Positions 15,765 through 23,588 of a DNA stretch of 36,778 nt are shown here, piece after piece (the first letter of the stretch is position 1; each line of letters begins with the position of its first letter). Source of the stretch: Colwellia sp. GTDB lineage: Bacteria > Pseudomonadota > Gammaproteobacteria > Enterobacterales > Alteromonadaceae. The translations under genes were made by a program, and so were the position numbers. Location of the stretch: NCBI GenBank assembly GCA_003521815.1, contig DPHE01000063.1, positions 48,549 through 85,326 of the forward strand. The letters run 5' to 3'. The notes beneath the pieces were generated by a model. That model did not search any database. It was not told the origin of the DNA and saw only the letters and a program-made list of their open reading frames with translations.

Positions 15765-15976
15765 AGACAACCCAAAATAACAAAGTTATATTGTGCAGGT
15801 GTTACATTAATCCAAGTCTATTACATTACCTGAACTAACTACATAGGCAAGATTATTAATGAAGTTACGTACAGTTTTAAGTGCTTCACGTATGCTCGAA
15901 AACCCCATTCACATAATCCCATTTGACCAAAAAAGTAGCTTTAAATAAAAGTGACTATTAAATTTAGGAAGGTAAA

Positions 15977-17710
15977 ATGAAAAAAGAATATTCGTCGTAC
16001 GAAACTATGGATAAAACGCTACATGCCGCGATGTCAAAATTGACATTAGGTTTATCGCCAAGCGCACTGATGGCCGCCTATACTGATTGGGCAGTTCATC
16101 TAGCGTCATCTCCGGGTAAACAAGCTCATCTTTTAGAAAAATCTGCTAGGAAGTCTGCTCGACTAGCAAGCTATCTTAGTGACTGCACTGCAAAGAAAGG
16201 TCTAAGTGACGCTTGTATAGAACCTTTACCATTCGATAAACGCTTTATCGACCCTGCTTGGAAAAAGTGGCCATTTAACCTTTTACATCAATCATTTTTA
16301 CTAACTCAGCAATGGTGGTCAAATGCAACAACGGGCGTGGACGGTGTCACTCAACAACATGAAAATGTGATGGAGTTTGCAACTAGGCAACTACTGGATG
16401 TATTTTCACCATCAAATTACTTGCTTACCAACCCGCAATTAATTGATCAAACTAAAAATGAAGGTGCCCAGAATTTAGTGCGGGGCATGCAAAACCTTAT
16501 AGATGACATGCAACGCACTATTGGCAATAAAAAACCAGCAGGTACTGAAGAATATACTGTTGGTAAAAACCTTGCGATCACACCCGGCAAGATAGTTTAC
16601 CGCAACCGTTTAATCGAACTAATTCAATATGCACCATTGACAGAGGAAATTCGTCCAGAGCCTATTCTGATTGTTCCTGCATGGATCATGAAATACTACA
16701 TTTTAGATTTGTCGGCTCAAAATTCGCTAGTAAAGTACTTAACTGAGCAAGGGTTTACCGTATTTATGGTATCGTGGAAAAACCCAGATGAAGACGACTG
16801 CGATTTGGGTATGTCAGATTATCGCCAACTCGGCGTAATGGATGCTATCAACACCATTAACAAAATAACGGGTAAAGCCAAAGTTCATAGTATTGGGTAT
16901 TGTTTAGGCGGCACATTACTCTCTATAGCCGCAGCGGCGATGTCTAGAGACGGTGACGACAGGATCCAATCAGTTTCATTGTTAGCCACTCAGGTAGATT
17001 TTTCAGAAGCCGGCGAATTAATGTTGTTTATCAATGAAAGTCAGGTTAGCTTTCTAGAAGACATGATGTGGGAGCAAGGATATTTAGATGCCAAGCAAAT
17101 GTCGGGGGCCTTCCAATTACTGAACTCAAATGACTTAATTTGGTCTCGTATGGTACATGATTATTTAATGGGTGAACGCACGCCCGTTAACGACTTAATG
17201 GCATGGAATTTCGATACCACCCGCATGCCATATAAAATGCATTCGCAGTACCTACGTAAGCTTTTTTTAGATAATGACCTTACTGAAGGTCGCTACCTTG
17301 TGAACGAAAAACCCATTTCTATTTCAGATATACGCGCTCCAGCATTTGTTGTAGGCACTCAAAAAGACCATGTTGCTCCTTGGCATTCAGTGTATAAATT
17401 TCATTTATTAAGTGATACCGACGTTACTTTTTTATTAACTAGCGGTGGACATAATGCAGGAATAGTGAGTGAAATTGGGCATCCGCGTAGAAGTTATCAA
17501 ATAGCGACCACTAAAAAAGAAGCTAAATATACTGACCCAAAAAGTTGGGAAGCTAAGCAAGCACATCATGAGGGTTCATGGTGGCCAGAATTAGCAAAAT
17601 GGTTGCATAGCCATTCCAGTGAATTGACTGCACCACCTACCATGGGCGCGCCTAAGAAAAAACTCAACGTGCTATGTGATGCTCCTGGCACCTATATATT
17701 ACAAGACTAA
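15977..17710 (+). CDS. phaC: Class I polyhydroxyalkanoate synthase
   Basis: Polymerises (R)-3-hydroxyacyl-CoA, typically 3-hydroxybutyryl-CoA, into storage polyester. In 577 residues the lipase-like box GYCLGG holds the nucleophile Cys309. The rest of the triad is Asp464 (TQKDHVAPWHS) and His492 (SGGHNAGIV), matching Cys319/Asp480/His508 of the Cupriavidus enzyme. The N-terminal PhaC domain and the PAWIMKYYILDLS segment are present. It is first in a tight operon with an enoyl reductase, a hydratase-phosphotransacylase and a kinase. No phaA, phaB, phasin or depolymerase is nearby, so monomer supply must come from elsewhere or through the MaoC domain. Confidence 0.94.
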   Translation: MKKEYSSYETMDKTLHAAMSKLTLGLSPSALMAAYTDWAVHLASSPGKQAHLLEKSARKSARLASYLSDCTAKKGLSDACIEPLPFDKRFIDPAWKKWPFNLLHQSFLLTQQWWSNATTGVDGVTQQHENVMEFATRQLLDVFSPSNYLLTNPQLIDQTKNEGAQNLVRGMQNLIDDMQRTIGNKKPAGTEEYTVGKNLAITPGKIVYRNRLIELIQYAPLTEEIRPEPILIVPAWIMKYYILDLSAQNSLVKYLTEQGFTVFMVSWKNPDEDDCDLGMSDYRQLGVMDAINTINKITGKAKVHSIGYCLGGTLLSIAAAAMSRDGDDRIQSVSLLATQVDFSEAGELMLFINESQVSFLEDMMWEQGYLDAKQMSGAFQLLNSNDLIWSRMVHDYLMGERTPVNDLMAWNFDTTRMPYKMHSQYLRKLFLDNDLTEGRYLVNEKPISISDIRAPAFVVGTQKDHVAPWHSVYKFHLLSDTDVTFLLTSGGHNAGIVSEIGHPRRSYQIATTKKEAKYTDPKSWEAKQAHHEGSWWPELAKWLHSHSSELTAPPTMGAPKKKLNVLCDAPGTYILQD

Positions 17711-17729
17711 TAACGAAAGGAAGTTCGAG

Positions 17730-18494
17730 ATGAATATACTCGAAGGAAAACGGGGTTTAGTGGTAGGAATTGCAAACGAACACTCTATTGCAGCAGGTTG
17801 CGCTAAGGCATTTTCGCAGGCCGGTGCAAAACTTGCTGTGACCTACATTAATGAAAAGAGTAAGCCCTATGTAAAACCCGTGGCAACTGATGTTAATGCT
17901 GAGATGTTACTAGCACTTGATGTGCAAAACGATGCACAACTAGATGCTGTATTTACGCAAATTGAAACGATTTGGGGAGGTTTAGACTTTATATTACATT
18001 CAATCGCTTATTGCCCACAAGACGACTTACATGGTCGGGTCACCGATTGCTCTCGGGGAGGCTTTTCACAAGCGATGGACATTTCTTGTTATTCATTTAT
18101 TCGAATAGCACATAAAGCAGAGCATTTAATGAAAAATGGAGGATGTTTACTCACTGTTAGTTACTATGGAGCAGAAAAAGTCGTTGAAAATTACAACATT
18201 ATGGGGCCAGTAAAAGCGGCACTAGAATCGTCAGTACGATATTTAGCTGCTGAACTTGGCCCTGCCGGCATACGCGTGAATGCACTTTCTCCGGGTCCAT
18301 TAAAAACTCGAGCTGCGTCTGGTATAGCCTCTTTTGATAAGTTAATTAATGATGCAAGGGAGCGAGCACCTAAACGTCAGCTAATCACTATTGATGATGT
18401 GGGCAATATAGCCACTGGCCTTGTTAGCGACTTAGCTAAAAGCGTCACTGGCAACATTACCTTTGTTGATGCTGGCTATCACGTATTGGCTTAA
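17730..18494 (+). CDS. FabI-type enoyl-ACP/enoyl-CoA reductase
   Basis: NADH-dependent enoyl reductase of the SDR superfamily. It starts at ATG 17730 after AGGAAG (an open frame to 17676 overlaps phaC and is ignored), giving 254 residues. FabI hallmarks are the GIANEHSIAAGCA cofactor loop and the catalytic SYYGAEKVVENYNIMGPVK with Tyr145, Tyr155 and Lys162 (E. coli Tyr146, Tyr156, Lys163). It is 19 bp after phaC. Because it sits in a PHA/acyl-phosphate operon rather than with fatty acid genes, it is probably a second, specialised paralogue, perhaps acting on short enoyl-CoA such as crotonyl-CoA. That substrate is inference. Confidence 0.9.
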   Translation: MNILEGKRGLVVGIANEHSIAAGCAKAFSQAGAKLAVTYINEKSKPYVKPVATDVNAEMLLALDVQNDAQLDAVFTQIETIWGGLDFILHSIAYCPQDDLHGRVTDCSRGGFSQAMDISCYSFIRIAHKAEHLMKNGGCLLTVSYYGAEKVVENYNIMGPVKAALESSVRYLAAELGPAGIRVNALSPGPLKTRAASGIASFDKLINDARERAPKRQLITIDDVGNIATGLVSDLAKSVTGNITFVDAGYHVLA

Positions 18495-18537
18495 TACCTC
18501 TTGAAGTAATACCATTTACTATAAAATAGGAAACAGC

Positions 18538-19932
18538 ATGGAATACATTGAAAACAAAACCTTTGATGAAATAGAAATAGGCGATACAGCTGAATTAAAT
18601 CGCGTACTTAAACCGCAAGATATTGAACTGTTTGCAGTAATGTCAGGCGACGTCAACCCTGCCCATGTTGATCTAGAATATGCGAAAGATGATATTTTTC
18701 ATAAGGTGATTGCCCATGGTATGTGGGGTGGTGCACTCATTTCAGCCGTATTAGGTACACAACTGCCTGGCCCAGGTACAATTTATTTAAATCAATCCTT
18801 AAGTTTTCGTCGTCCTCTAGGCCTCGGTGACAAGGTATTGGTACGCGTGACAGTAAAAGAAAAAATTACCGACAAAAAACAGGTATTGCTTGAATGTGAA
18901 TGCCTAAATCAAGATGGAGAATGTATTATAACAGGAGAAGCTAGGGTAATTGCGCCTAACGAGAAAGTTCGCCGACCCAGAGTTATATTACCCGAAGTAC
19001 ATTTGCATGAACACGGCGCGCATTATGAGAAATTACTTGAATCAACAAAAGACATTTCACCTATAAGGGTTGCGGTAGTTCACCCTTGCGATGAAATATC
19101 ATTACGCGGTGCAATTGAGGCAAAACGCCAAGGTGTCATTGAGCCTATTCTAATAGGTCCCAAAGATAAAATCACAGCTGTTGCAAGCCAAGTAGGATGT
19201 AGCTTGACAGACATAAGATTGATTGATGCTCCACACAGTCATGCTGCCGCAGATATTGCCGTAGAAGAAGTGCGGAAAAATAACGTTGATGCAATAATGA
19301 AAGGTAAATTACATACCGACGAGTTAATGGAATCTGTATTGCATAAGACCAAAGGCTTGCGCACTGAGCGTAGAATGAGCCATATATTTGCGCTAGATGT
19401 ACCCACTTACCATAAACCATTATTCATTACCGATGCCGCTATCAACATTGCCCCAGACCTAAACATCAAACGTGACATCGTACAAAACGCTATCGATTTA
19501 TTGCATTCTTTAGCCATTACCACACCTAAAGTAGCTATTTTATCCTCGGTCGAAACGGTCAATTCAAAAATGTTGTCGACTATAGATGCCTCTAGTTTAT
19601 GCAAAATGGCAGATCGTGGGCAAATAACTGGCGGCTTACTCGACGGTCCATTGGCATTTGACAACGCTATATCAAAAGCTGCTGCTGCCGCTAAAAGCCT
19701 TGTATCAAAAGTAGCTGGAGATGCCGACATATTAATTGCACCTAACCTTGAGGCCGGTAATATGATGGCTAAACAGCTTATTTATTTAGCCGGTGCCGAA
19801 TCTGCTGGTATTGTACTTGGTGCGTCAGTACCTATTATATTAACCAGCCGTGCAGATGGAACTTTATCGCGCCTTGCCTCTTGTGTATTGGCGCAGCGTT
19901 ATGTTGATTATCGTAAGAAGGTTATTTTATGA
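18538..19932 (+). CDS. Bifunctional MaoC enoyl-CoA hydratase / phosphate acyltransferase
   Basis: Two-domain fusion of 464 residues. Residues 1-140 are a MaoC/PhaJ-like (R)-specific enoyl-CoA hydratase: MSGDVNPAHVD supplies the catalytic Asp38 and His43, followed by the hot-dog-fold HGMWGGALISAVLG and the FRRPLGLGDKV overhang. Residues about 170-460 are a phosphate acetyl/butyryltransferase domain (MKGKLHTDELM, FITDAAINIAPD, GPLAFDNA). It would interconvert (R)-3-hydroxyacyl-CoA with enoyl-CoA and acyl-CoA with acyl-phosphate. It follows the reductase by 43 bp (AGGA before the ATG) and overlaps the kinase start by 4 bp. Confidence 0.93.
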   Translation: MEYIENKTFDEIEIGDTAELNRVLKPQDIELFAVMSGDVNPAHVDLEYAKDDIFHKVIAHGMWGGALISAVLGTQLPGPGTIYLNQSLSFRRPLGLGDKVLVRVTVKEKITDKKQVLLECECLNQDGECIITGEARVIAPNEKVRRPRVILPEVHLHEHGAHYEKLLESTKDISPIRVAVVHPCDEISLRGAIEAKRQGVIEPILIGPKDKITAVASQVGCSLTDIRLIDAPHSHAAADIAVEEVRKNNVDAIMKGKLHTDELMESVLHKTKGLRTERRMSHIFALDVPTYHKPLFITDAAINIAPDLNIKRDIVQNAIDLLHSLAITTPKVAILSSVETVNSKMLSTIDASSLCKMADRGQITGGLLDGPLAFDNAISKAAAAAKSLVSKVAGDADILIAPNLEAGNMMAKQLIYLAGAESAGIVLGASVPIILTSRADGTLSRLASCVLAQRYVDYRKKVIL

Positions 19933-21131
19933 TCGATGCTGTACTTGTAATTAATGCGGGATCCTCGAGTATTAAGTTTGCACTTTATAACTTGGCAATA
20001 AATAAAACATCAAATGCTAAAGAAAACCCCTTGCTAGGTGGAAAAATTGTCGATATTGGTCAATGCCCTAAGCTTTATGCCCTAGATTCTAATGACATAG
20101 ATTTAACAAGAAACGACCTTGATGTTTTTAATGACCAAACGACGCATGAGGACTTGATACAGTGGCTACTTGACTGGATTAGTTACCATGATCACGGCTA
20201 CACCATTAAGGGCGTTGGTCATCGAGTTGTGCATGGCGGCCGTGATTTTTTGACGGCAACAAAACTTACCATTAGTGTTGTTACGCAACTTAAAGAACTG
20301 ATCCCTCTAGCTCCATTGCATCAACCACATAACCTTGCCGCTATTGAAGCCATCTTTAATTGGGCTCCTGAGTTGCCCCAAGTAGCTTGTTTTGACACTA
20401 GCTTTCATCACACACAATCACCCCTAGCACAACTTTTTGCCTTACCGCGTGAATATAGTGATAAAGGCATCATTCGTTATGGGTTTCATGGCCTATCATA
20501 TCAGTATATTGCTAGCTGTTTACCTGAATATCTTGGCACTCTTTCTGAAGGCCGGATTATTGTTGCGCACCTGGGCAACGGCGCAAGTATGTGTGCTTTA
20601 AACCACAGGCAAAGCGTCGCAACAACCATGGGGTTTACAGCACTTGATGGGCTAATGATGGGACAGCGTTGTGGAAGCCTTGATGCAGGCGTTGTTATTC
20701 ACCTGTTACGTTGTTATAAAATGAGCATAGAAGAAGTAGAACACATACTCTACCACAAGTCGGGTCTCCTTGGAGTTTCAGGGATTAGCAATAACATGCA
20801 AGTATTACAACAAAGTGACGATCCACACGCACAACAAGCCATTGATTTGTTTTGTTATCGAACCGCTCGCGAACTTGCGTCTTTGGTTAGCTCCTTGAAT
20901 GGCCTTGATGCAATTGTGTTTACCGCAGGCATTGGTGAAAACTCAGCACAAATACGAGAACAAATCTGTGCCCAATTAACTTGGCTTGGTGTCACTCTCG
21001 ATTTAAAAAAAAATCGAAAGCACAATACCGTTATTACCCAAGTAAATTCAAATATTAAGGTGCTCGTAATACCTACAAACGAAGAAATCGTTATCGCCGA
21101 AGCGACACAAAAGCTACTAGCGAGTCACTAA
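19929..21131 (+). CDS. Acetate/propionate/butyrate family kinase
   Basis: ASKHA-fold kinase converting acyl-phosphate plus ADP to the carboxylic acid plus ATP. The 400 residues begin VLVINAGSSSIKFALY. Signature regions are GVGHRVVHGG, FDTSFHHTQ, RYGFHGLSYQYI, AHLGNGASMCA, and MGFTALDGLMMGQRCGSLDAG. FHGLSY in place of the housekeeping FHGTSH marks it as a divergent paralogue, so acetate need not be the substrate. ATGA overlaps the stop of the phosphotransacylase gene, so the two partners in the acyl-phosphate pathway are translationally coupled. ackA would be the nearest symbol, but the housekeeping gene is probably elsewhere. Confidence 0.92.
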   Translation: MIDAVLVINAGSSSIKFALYNLAINKTSNAKENPLLGGKIVDIGQCPKLYALDSNDIDLTRNDLDVFNDQTTHEDLIQWLLDWISYHDHGYTIKGVGHRVVHGGRDFLTATKLTISVVTQLKELIPLAPLHQPHNLAAIEAIFNWAPELPQVACFDTSFHHTQSPLAQLFALPREYSDKGIIRYGFHGLSYQYIASCLPEYLGTLSEGRIIVAHLGNGASMCALNHRQSVATTMGFTALDGLMMGQRCGSLDAGVVIHLLRCYKMSIEEVEHILYHKSGLLGVSGISNNMQVLQQSDDPHAQQAIDLFCYRTARELASLVSSLNGLDAIVFTAGIGENSAQIREQICAQLTWLGVTLDLKKNRKHNTVITQVNSNIKVLVIPTNEEIVIAEATQKLLASH

Positions 21132-21356
21132 ACTGTACATGCTAGTAACTATAACTGCAGTAGATTAAGGTGACACCAAATTTAACTGCTGGGCATTCCC
21201 AAGATTTTTGAATCGAATACCAAGATAAAATTTATCAGATAGTGAGATTTAAAGCTGTACGTAATAAGTGCAGCTCTTCAGATCAAAAATTCACCACAAT
21301 ATTTGCTGGTTACTCAAAATAACAAGCACTAACACCTACTTTTATGGAAACAGATT

Positions 21357-21692
21357 ATGAAAAAATCGACGATTAGTTTTTTGGTATTCGGTATTATCAT
21401 TGCTGTAAGTGTAACTTTTGTTTGGCAATGGTGGCAACAGCAACAAACAGCATTAGCTATTGATATTGCCGTTGGAAACGGAAGAATAGAAGCCGACCAA
21501 CCTGATATCATTCAACCATTCACTTGGTTATTACCTTCTAGACACTATATGGAATTCTCTCAAGCCGTAGTTTTTCGTGATGCCGAATTAGATTTAGTAT
21601 GGCCTCAACTTACCATTATTATAGCGCTTGGGGCGGCATTCTTTATCGCAATCCTTGCGATGTTTAGACGCTCTTTGGAAAGAATGACATAA
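21357..21692 (+). pseudogene. In-frame deletion remnant: HlyD N-terminus joined to ABC-2 permease C-terminus
   Basis: A 111-residue open frame made of two unrelated ends. Residues 1-50 look like the start of an HlyD/YhiI-type membrane fusion protein: lysines, one membrane anchor (FLVFGIIIAVSVTFVW), a Gln-rich linker, then AVGNGRIEADQPDI. Residues 52-111 look like the last membrane segment of a YhhJ-type ABC-2 permease: WLLPSRHYMEFSQAVVFRDA, LDLVWPQL, then the helix and FRR. In exporters of this type the operon runs adaptor, ATPase(s), permease, so one deletion from codon ~50 of the first gene to near the end of the last would give this scar. It may still be made as a membrane protein, but should not export. 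Confidence 0.78.
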
Positions 21693-21770
21693 CAGGATTA
21701 GGCGTATACGCTAAATATTTCTTGGCTTGTTGTCCTTTTATGTATCTAAATTAAGCAAAACTGTCATGTT

Positions 21771-21788
21771 CTTTGATTAGAATCAAAG
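21771..21788. promoter_or_regulatory. Perfect FNR-type palindrome
   Basis: TTGATTAGAATCAA (21773-21786) is an exact match to the FNR consensus TTGATNNNNATCAA, inside the longer perfect palindrome CTTTGATTAGAATCAAAG. It centres about 91 bp before the ATG at 21871, suitable for activation if the transcript starts some 40-50 bp upstream of that ATG. Likely makes the downstream gene oxygen-responsive. Confidence 0.75.
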
Positions 21789-21870
21789 TTTATTAACCCA
21801 CATGAGGATAATAAGCTAATTGTCATCTATGATAAAAATGATAGTCATCATTAACAACAAAGAGAACATT

Positions 21871-22326
21871 ATGCGATTTGAAAGCGCCAGAGATGCACTT
21901 AAACATGCGAAAGACTTCCATCTACAATTATGTGAATTTTTTGAAAGTTTAGCAAAACAGGAGAATATTCCAAGGACAAAACTATTGTTGGACTATATGA
22001 TCAGCCAAGAAAAAAGCTTAGCTGAATCATTAGACGATTATGAAAAAAATACGCCAACTGGTGTTTTAGATACTTGGCTTCAATATGCCAATGATGAAGC
22101 TATATTAAAACTGCCTGTGGTCGAAGCTTTTCAGTCTAAAAAATCGATGGAGGATATTTTGGGAATATCTATGAAAATGAGCGACGAGTTGATACAAGTG
22201 TACAATTTAGTAGAAAATCAAATTAATGAGAATAGTGTCAAAGATATTTTCAATAATTTAGCCGACATGCAAATGCAAAAACAAAAACGACTATCAATAA
22301 ATGTTGATCGTCTTATGGATATATAG
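21871..22326 (+). CDS. Small helical-bundle protein, ferritin-like or hemerythrin-like guess
   Basis: Not a family I can name firmly. From ATG 21871 (after AAAGAG) it has 151 residues; the upstream in-frame ATG at 21820 would add 17 residues without a better ribosome site. It is predicted all-helical and soluble, with several His and Glu placed as in metal-binding four-helix bundles: HAKDFHLQLCEFFESLA (His12, His17, Glu22, Glu25), then SQEKSLAESLDDYE. VLDTWLQYAND and a final helix MQMQKQKRLSINVDRL follow. It sits directly behind a perfect FNR-type site and before a haem lipoprotein, so a role under low oxygen is likely, but the activity is unknown. Confidence 0.7.
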   Translation: MRFESARDALKHAKDFHLQLCEFFESLAKQENIPRTKLLLDYMISQEKSLAESLDDYEKNTPTGVLDTWLQYANDEAILKLPVVEAFQSKKSMEDILGISMKMSDELIQVYNLVENQINENSVKDIFNNLADMQMQKQKRLSINVDRLMDI

Positions 22327-22723
22327 AATACCAGATAAGCTGGCAATAATTAAACATTAAAAAGTGTTGGTTATTGAAGATAATCTGAATATTTTGTTAA
22401 CGGCCGTAAAGCTAGCCGTTGCGTTTTCTAACGACTCAACAATGATATGAGTTGCTGCGTAAGGAGTAATATAAGTCATAGCGGGTGGTCCCTTGCAGTC
22501 GGTAACAACCACCGATGTAAAGCTATTACCCTATTAATATCGTTCGTGGTCATCAATGAAATTTAAAGATTACGGCAAGATCACAAGCGTAGCGTCTATT
22601 TAATGAAAGACAAAAAATTTGAATAGAAAAATAACCTTTTGAAAGCTAGGCTGAGTCAATCAGGTTGAATTAACCCACCATGTACAGTTAACAAATAAAT
22701 TAAAACTAATGGAGTTTACAAAT
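22327..22723. other. Intergenic region before the haem lipoprotein gene
   Basis: About 397 bp. AACGGC (22399-22404) pairs with GCCGTT (22415-22420), followed by a short GCGTTTT, a possible weak terminator for the preceding gene. CTGAGTCAATCAG near 22652 is palindrome-like and resembles the core of the dispersed repeat minus one base. A 40-codon minus-strand frame (22357-22479) has no ribosome site. Nothing else identified. Confidence 0.5.
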
Positions 22724-23191
22724 ATGAATAAAAAAAGAATTTTGAGGTATGTAGGCATTGTTATTGTGATAATGGGGAGTTCAGCCATAGTGGGTTGTAG
22801 CAATAAATTTGCAGAATCTATGCGCAAGTTTACTTACCCTCCAGGCTTTAAATACACTCATCCCGATGAGCTTCGTTCTGATATGGCTAAATTAGCGCAG
22901 CAAATGCTCTTGCTCGATGACGCTCTCACTAACATATATGAGTCAACTCAAGAGGGTTTAGAAGGCCAACGTCAGCAAGTACTCCATGCATTGAAAAACA
23001 TGGGAAGGACTGCTGCTACATTAAAGGAAGGAGAAACAGGAGGGAATCACGCGTTCATACAAGATCACATGCAAGATTTTGTGGCTAAAATTGACCAAGC
23101 GAGAACTGCCGCTTCTCTTAAAGAGCCAAATTATTACTATGCAGGTAAAGTCTCTGGCGGTTGTACAAGTTGTCACAAGGTAAATCGATAG
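22724..23191 (+). CDS. Lipoprotein with C-terminal CxxCH haem c site
   Basis: 155 residues from ATG 22724, chosen because GGAG lies eight bases upstream; an in-frame ATG at 22709 overlaps that site. A lipoprotein signal (NKKRILRY, hydrophobic core, lipobox IVGC) makes Cys25 the lipidated residue. The mature part is mostly helical (MAKLAQQMLLLDDALTNIYE) and ends GGCTSCHKVNR, so haem c would bind Cys147/Cys150/His151 right at the C-terminus. Helical bundle plus terminal CxxCH recalls cytochrome c'-type proteins. Probably a periplasmic redox or gas-binding protein; the partner is unknown. It lies in the neighbourhood with FNR-like sites. Confidence 0.8.
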   Translation: MNKKRILRYVGIVIVIMGSSAIVGCSNKFAESMRKFTYPPGFKYTHPDELRSDMAKLAQQMLLLDDALTNIYESTQEGLEGQRQQVLHALKNMGRTAATLKEGETGGNHAFIQDHMQDFVAKIDQARTAASLKEPNYYYAGKVSGGCTSCHKVNR

Positions 23192-23588
23192 TTTGTTTCT
23201 AGATATAAGCCCACTGACTCTAAAAGATTCTATTAAACGCTAACAGTTTTTTTGACTGGATTATCTTGCTCTAATTCGGCTGATTTGAGAATACATAGCG
23301 TATTTTACAGCTGCGCCAATGATCGCTGCTCGTTGCCTCCTTGTATTTATTTTTATAGCGAACCCAAGCACTAGATTCTCTTATTATTCTATGCCATATC
23401 ATATTTTTGTTGACGGGGAGTAATATATACCCGTTCCACTTGAATATATCGGCTTCAGTACAAAAATTAAGCGACTTTAATGTTAAAAATTATTACTCCG
23501 CTTTTTACTATTAAAGTACTGTAAGTTTGGTTAAAATTGAAATGTACCCAATATGAACTATTTCCAGCTCTAGCAATTAAGGTTAAAT
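23192..23588. other. Intergenic region before yciB
   Basis: 397 bp of AT-rich sequence. TTGACG near 23411 and the TATATA stretch near 23427 could be promoter elements, but their spacing is too short. No strong hairpin with T-run, repeat or ORF was found by eye. yciB itself has TAAGG before its ATG. Confidence 0.4.

Larger units (their letters stand above)
15709..15792 (+). repeat. Dispersed repeat, copy A (upstream of phaC)
   Basis: About 84 bp that align with the minus strand of 35827-35908 at roughly 80% identity by eye. They share a CTCAGGT start, a GTGAT-AATAG segment, the exact core CTGATTGAAGTCA, then AACCCAAAATAA and a GTTA-ATT end. It lies 184 bp upstream of the phaC start in the same orientation as the gene. 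It could be a small mobile repeat or a shared promoter/operator region. Confidence 0.75.
15586..15976. other. Upstream region of the phaC operon
   Basis: About 390 bp between the hypothetical minus-strand gene and phaC. It holds a GTTACT/AGTAAC stem (15650-15666), the dispersed repeat copy A with its palindrome and FNR-like site, and two TTACATTA octamers (around 15804 and 15820). phaC has a strong AGGAAGG before its ATG. No other coding signal. Confidence 0.6.

Noticed and set aside
22357..22479. 40-codon minus-strand ORF between the helical-bundle and lipoprotein genes
   Set aside because: Protein-like composition but no ribosome site, no recognised family, and a stop directly upstream.
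23405..23480. TATATACCCGTTCCACTTGAATATATC-type stretch as a known dispersed element
   Set aside because: It felt familiar from marine gammaproteobacterial intergenic DNA, but there is no second copy in the window and I cannot verify the memory.
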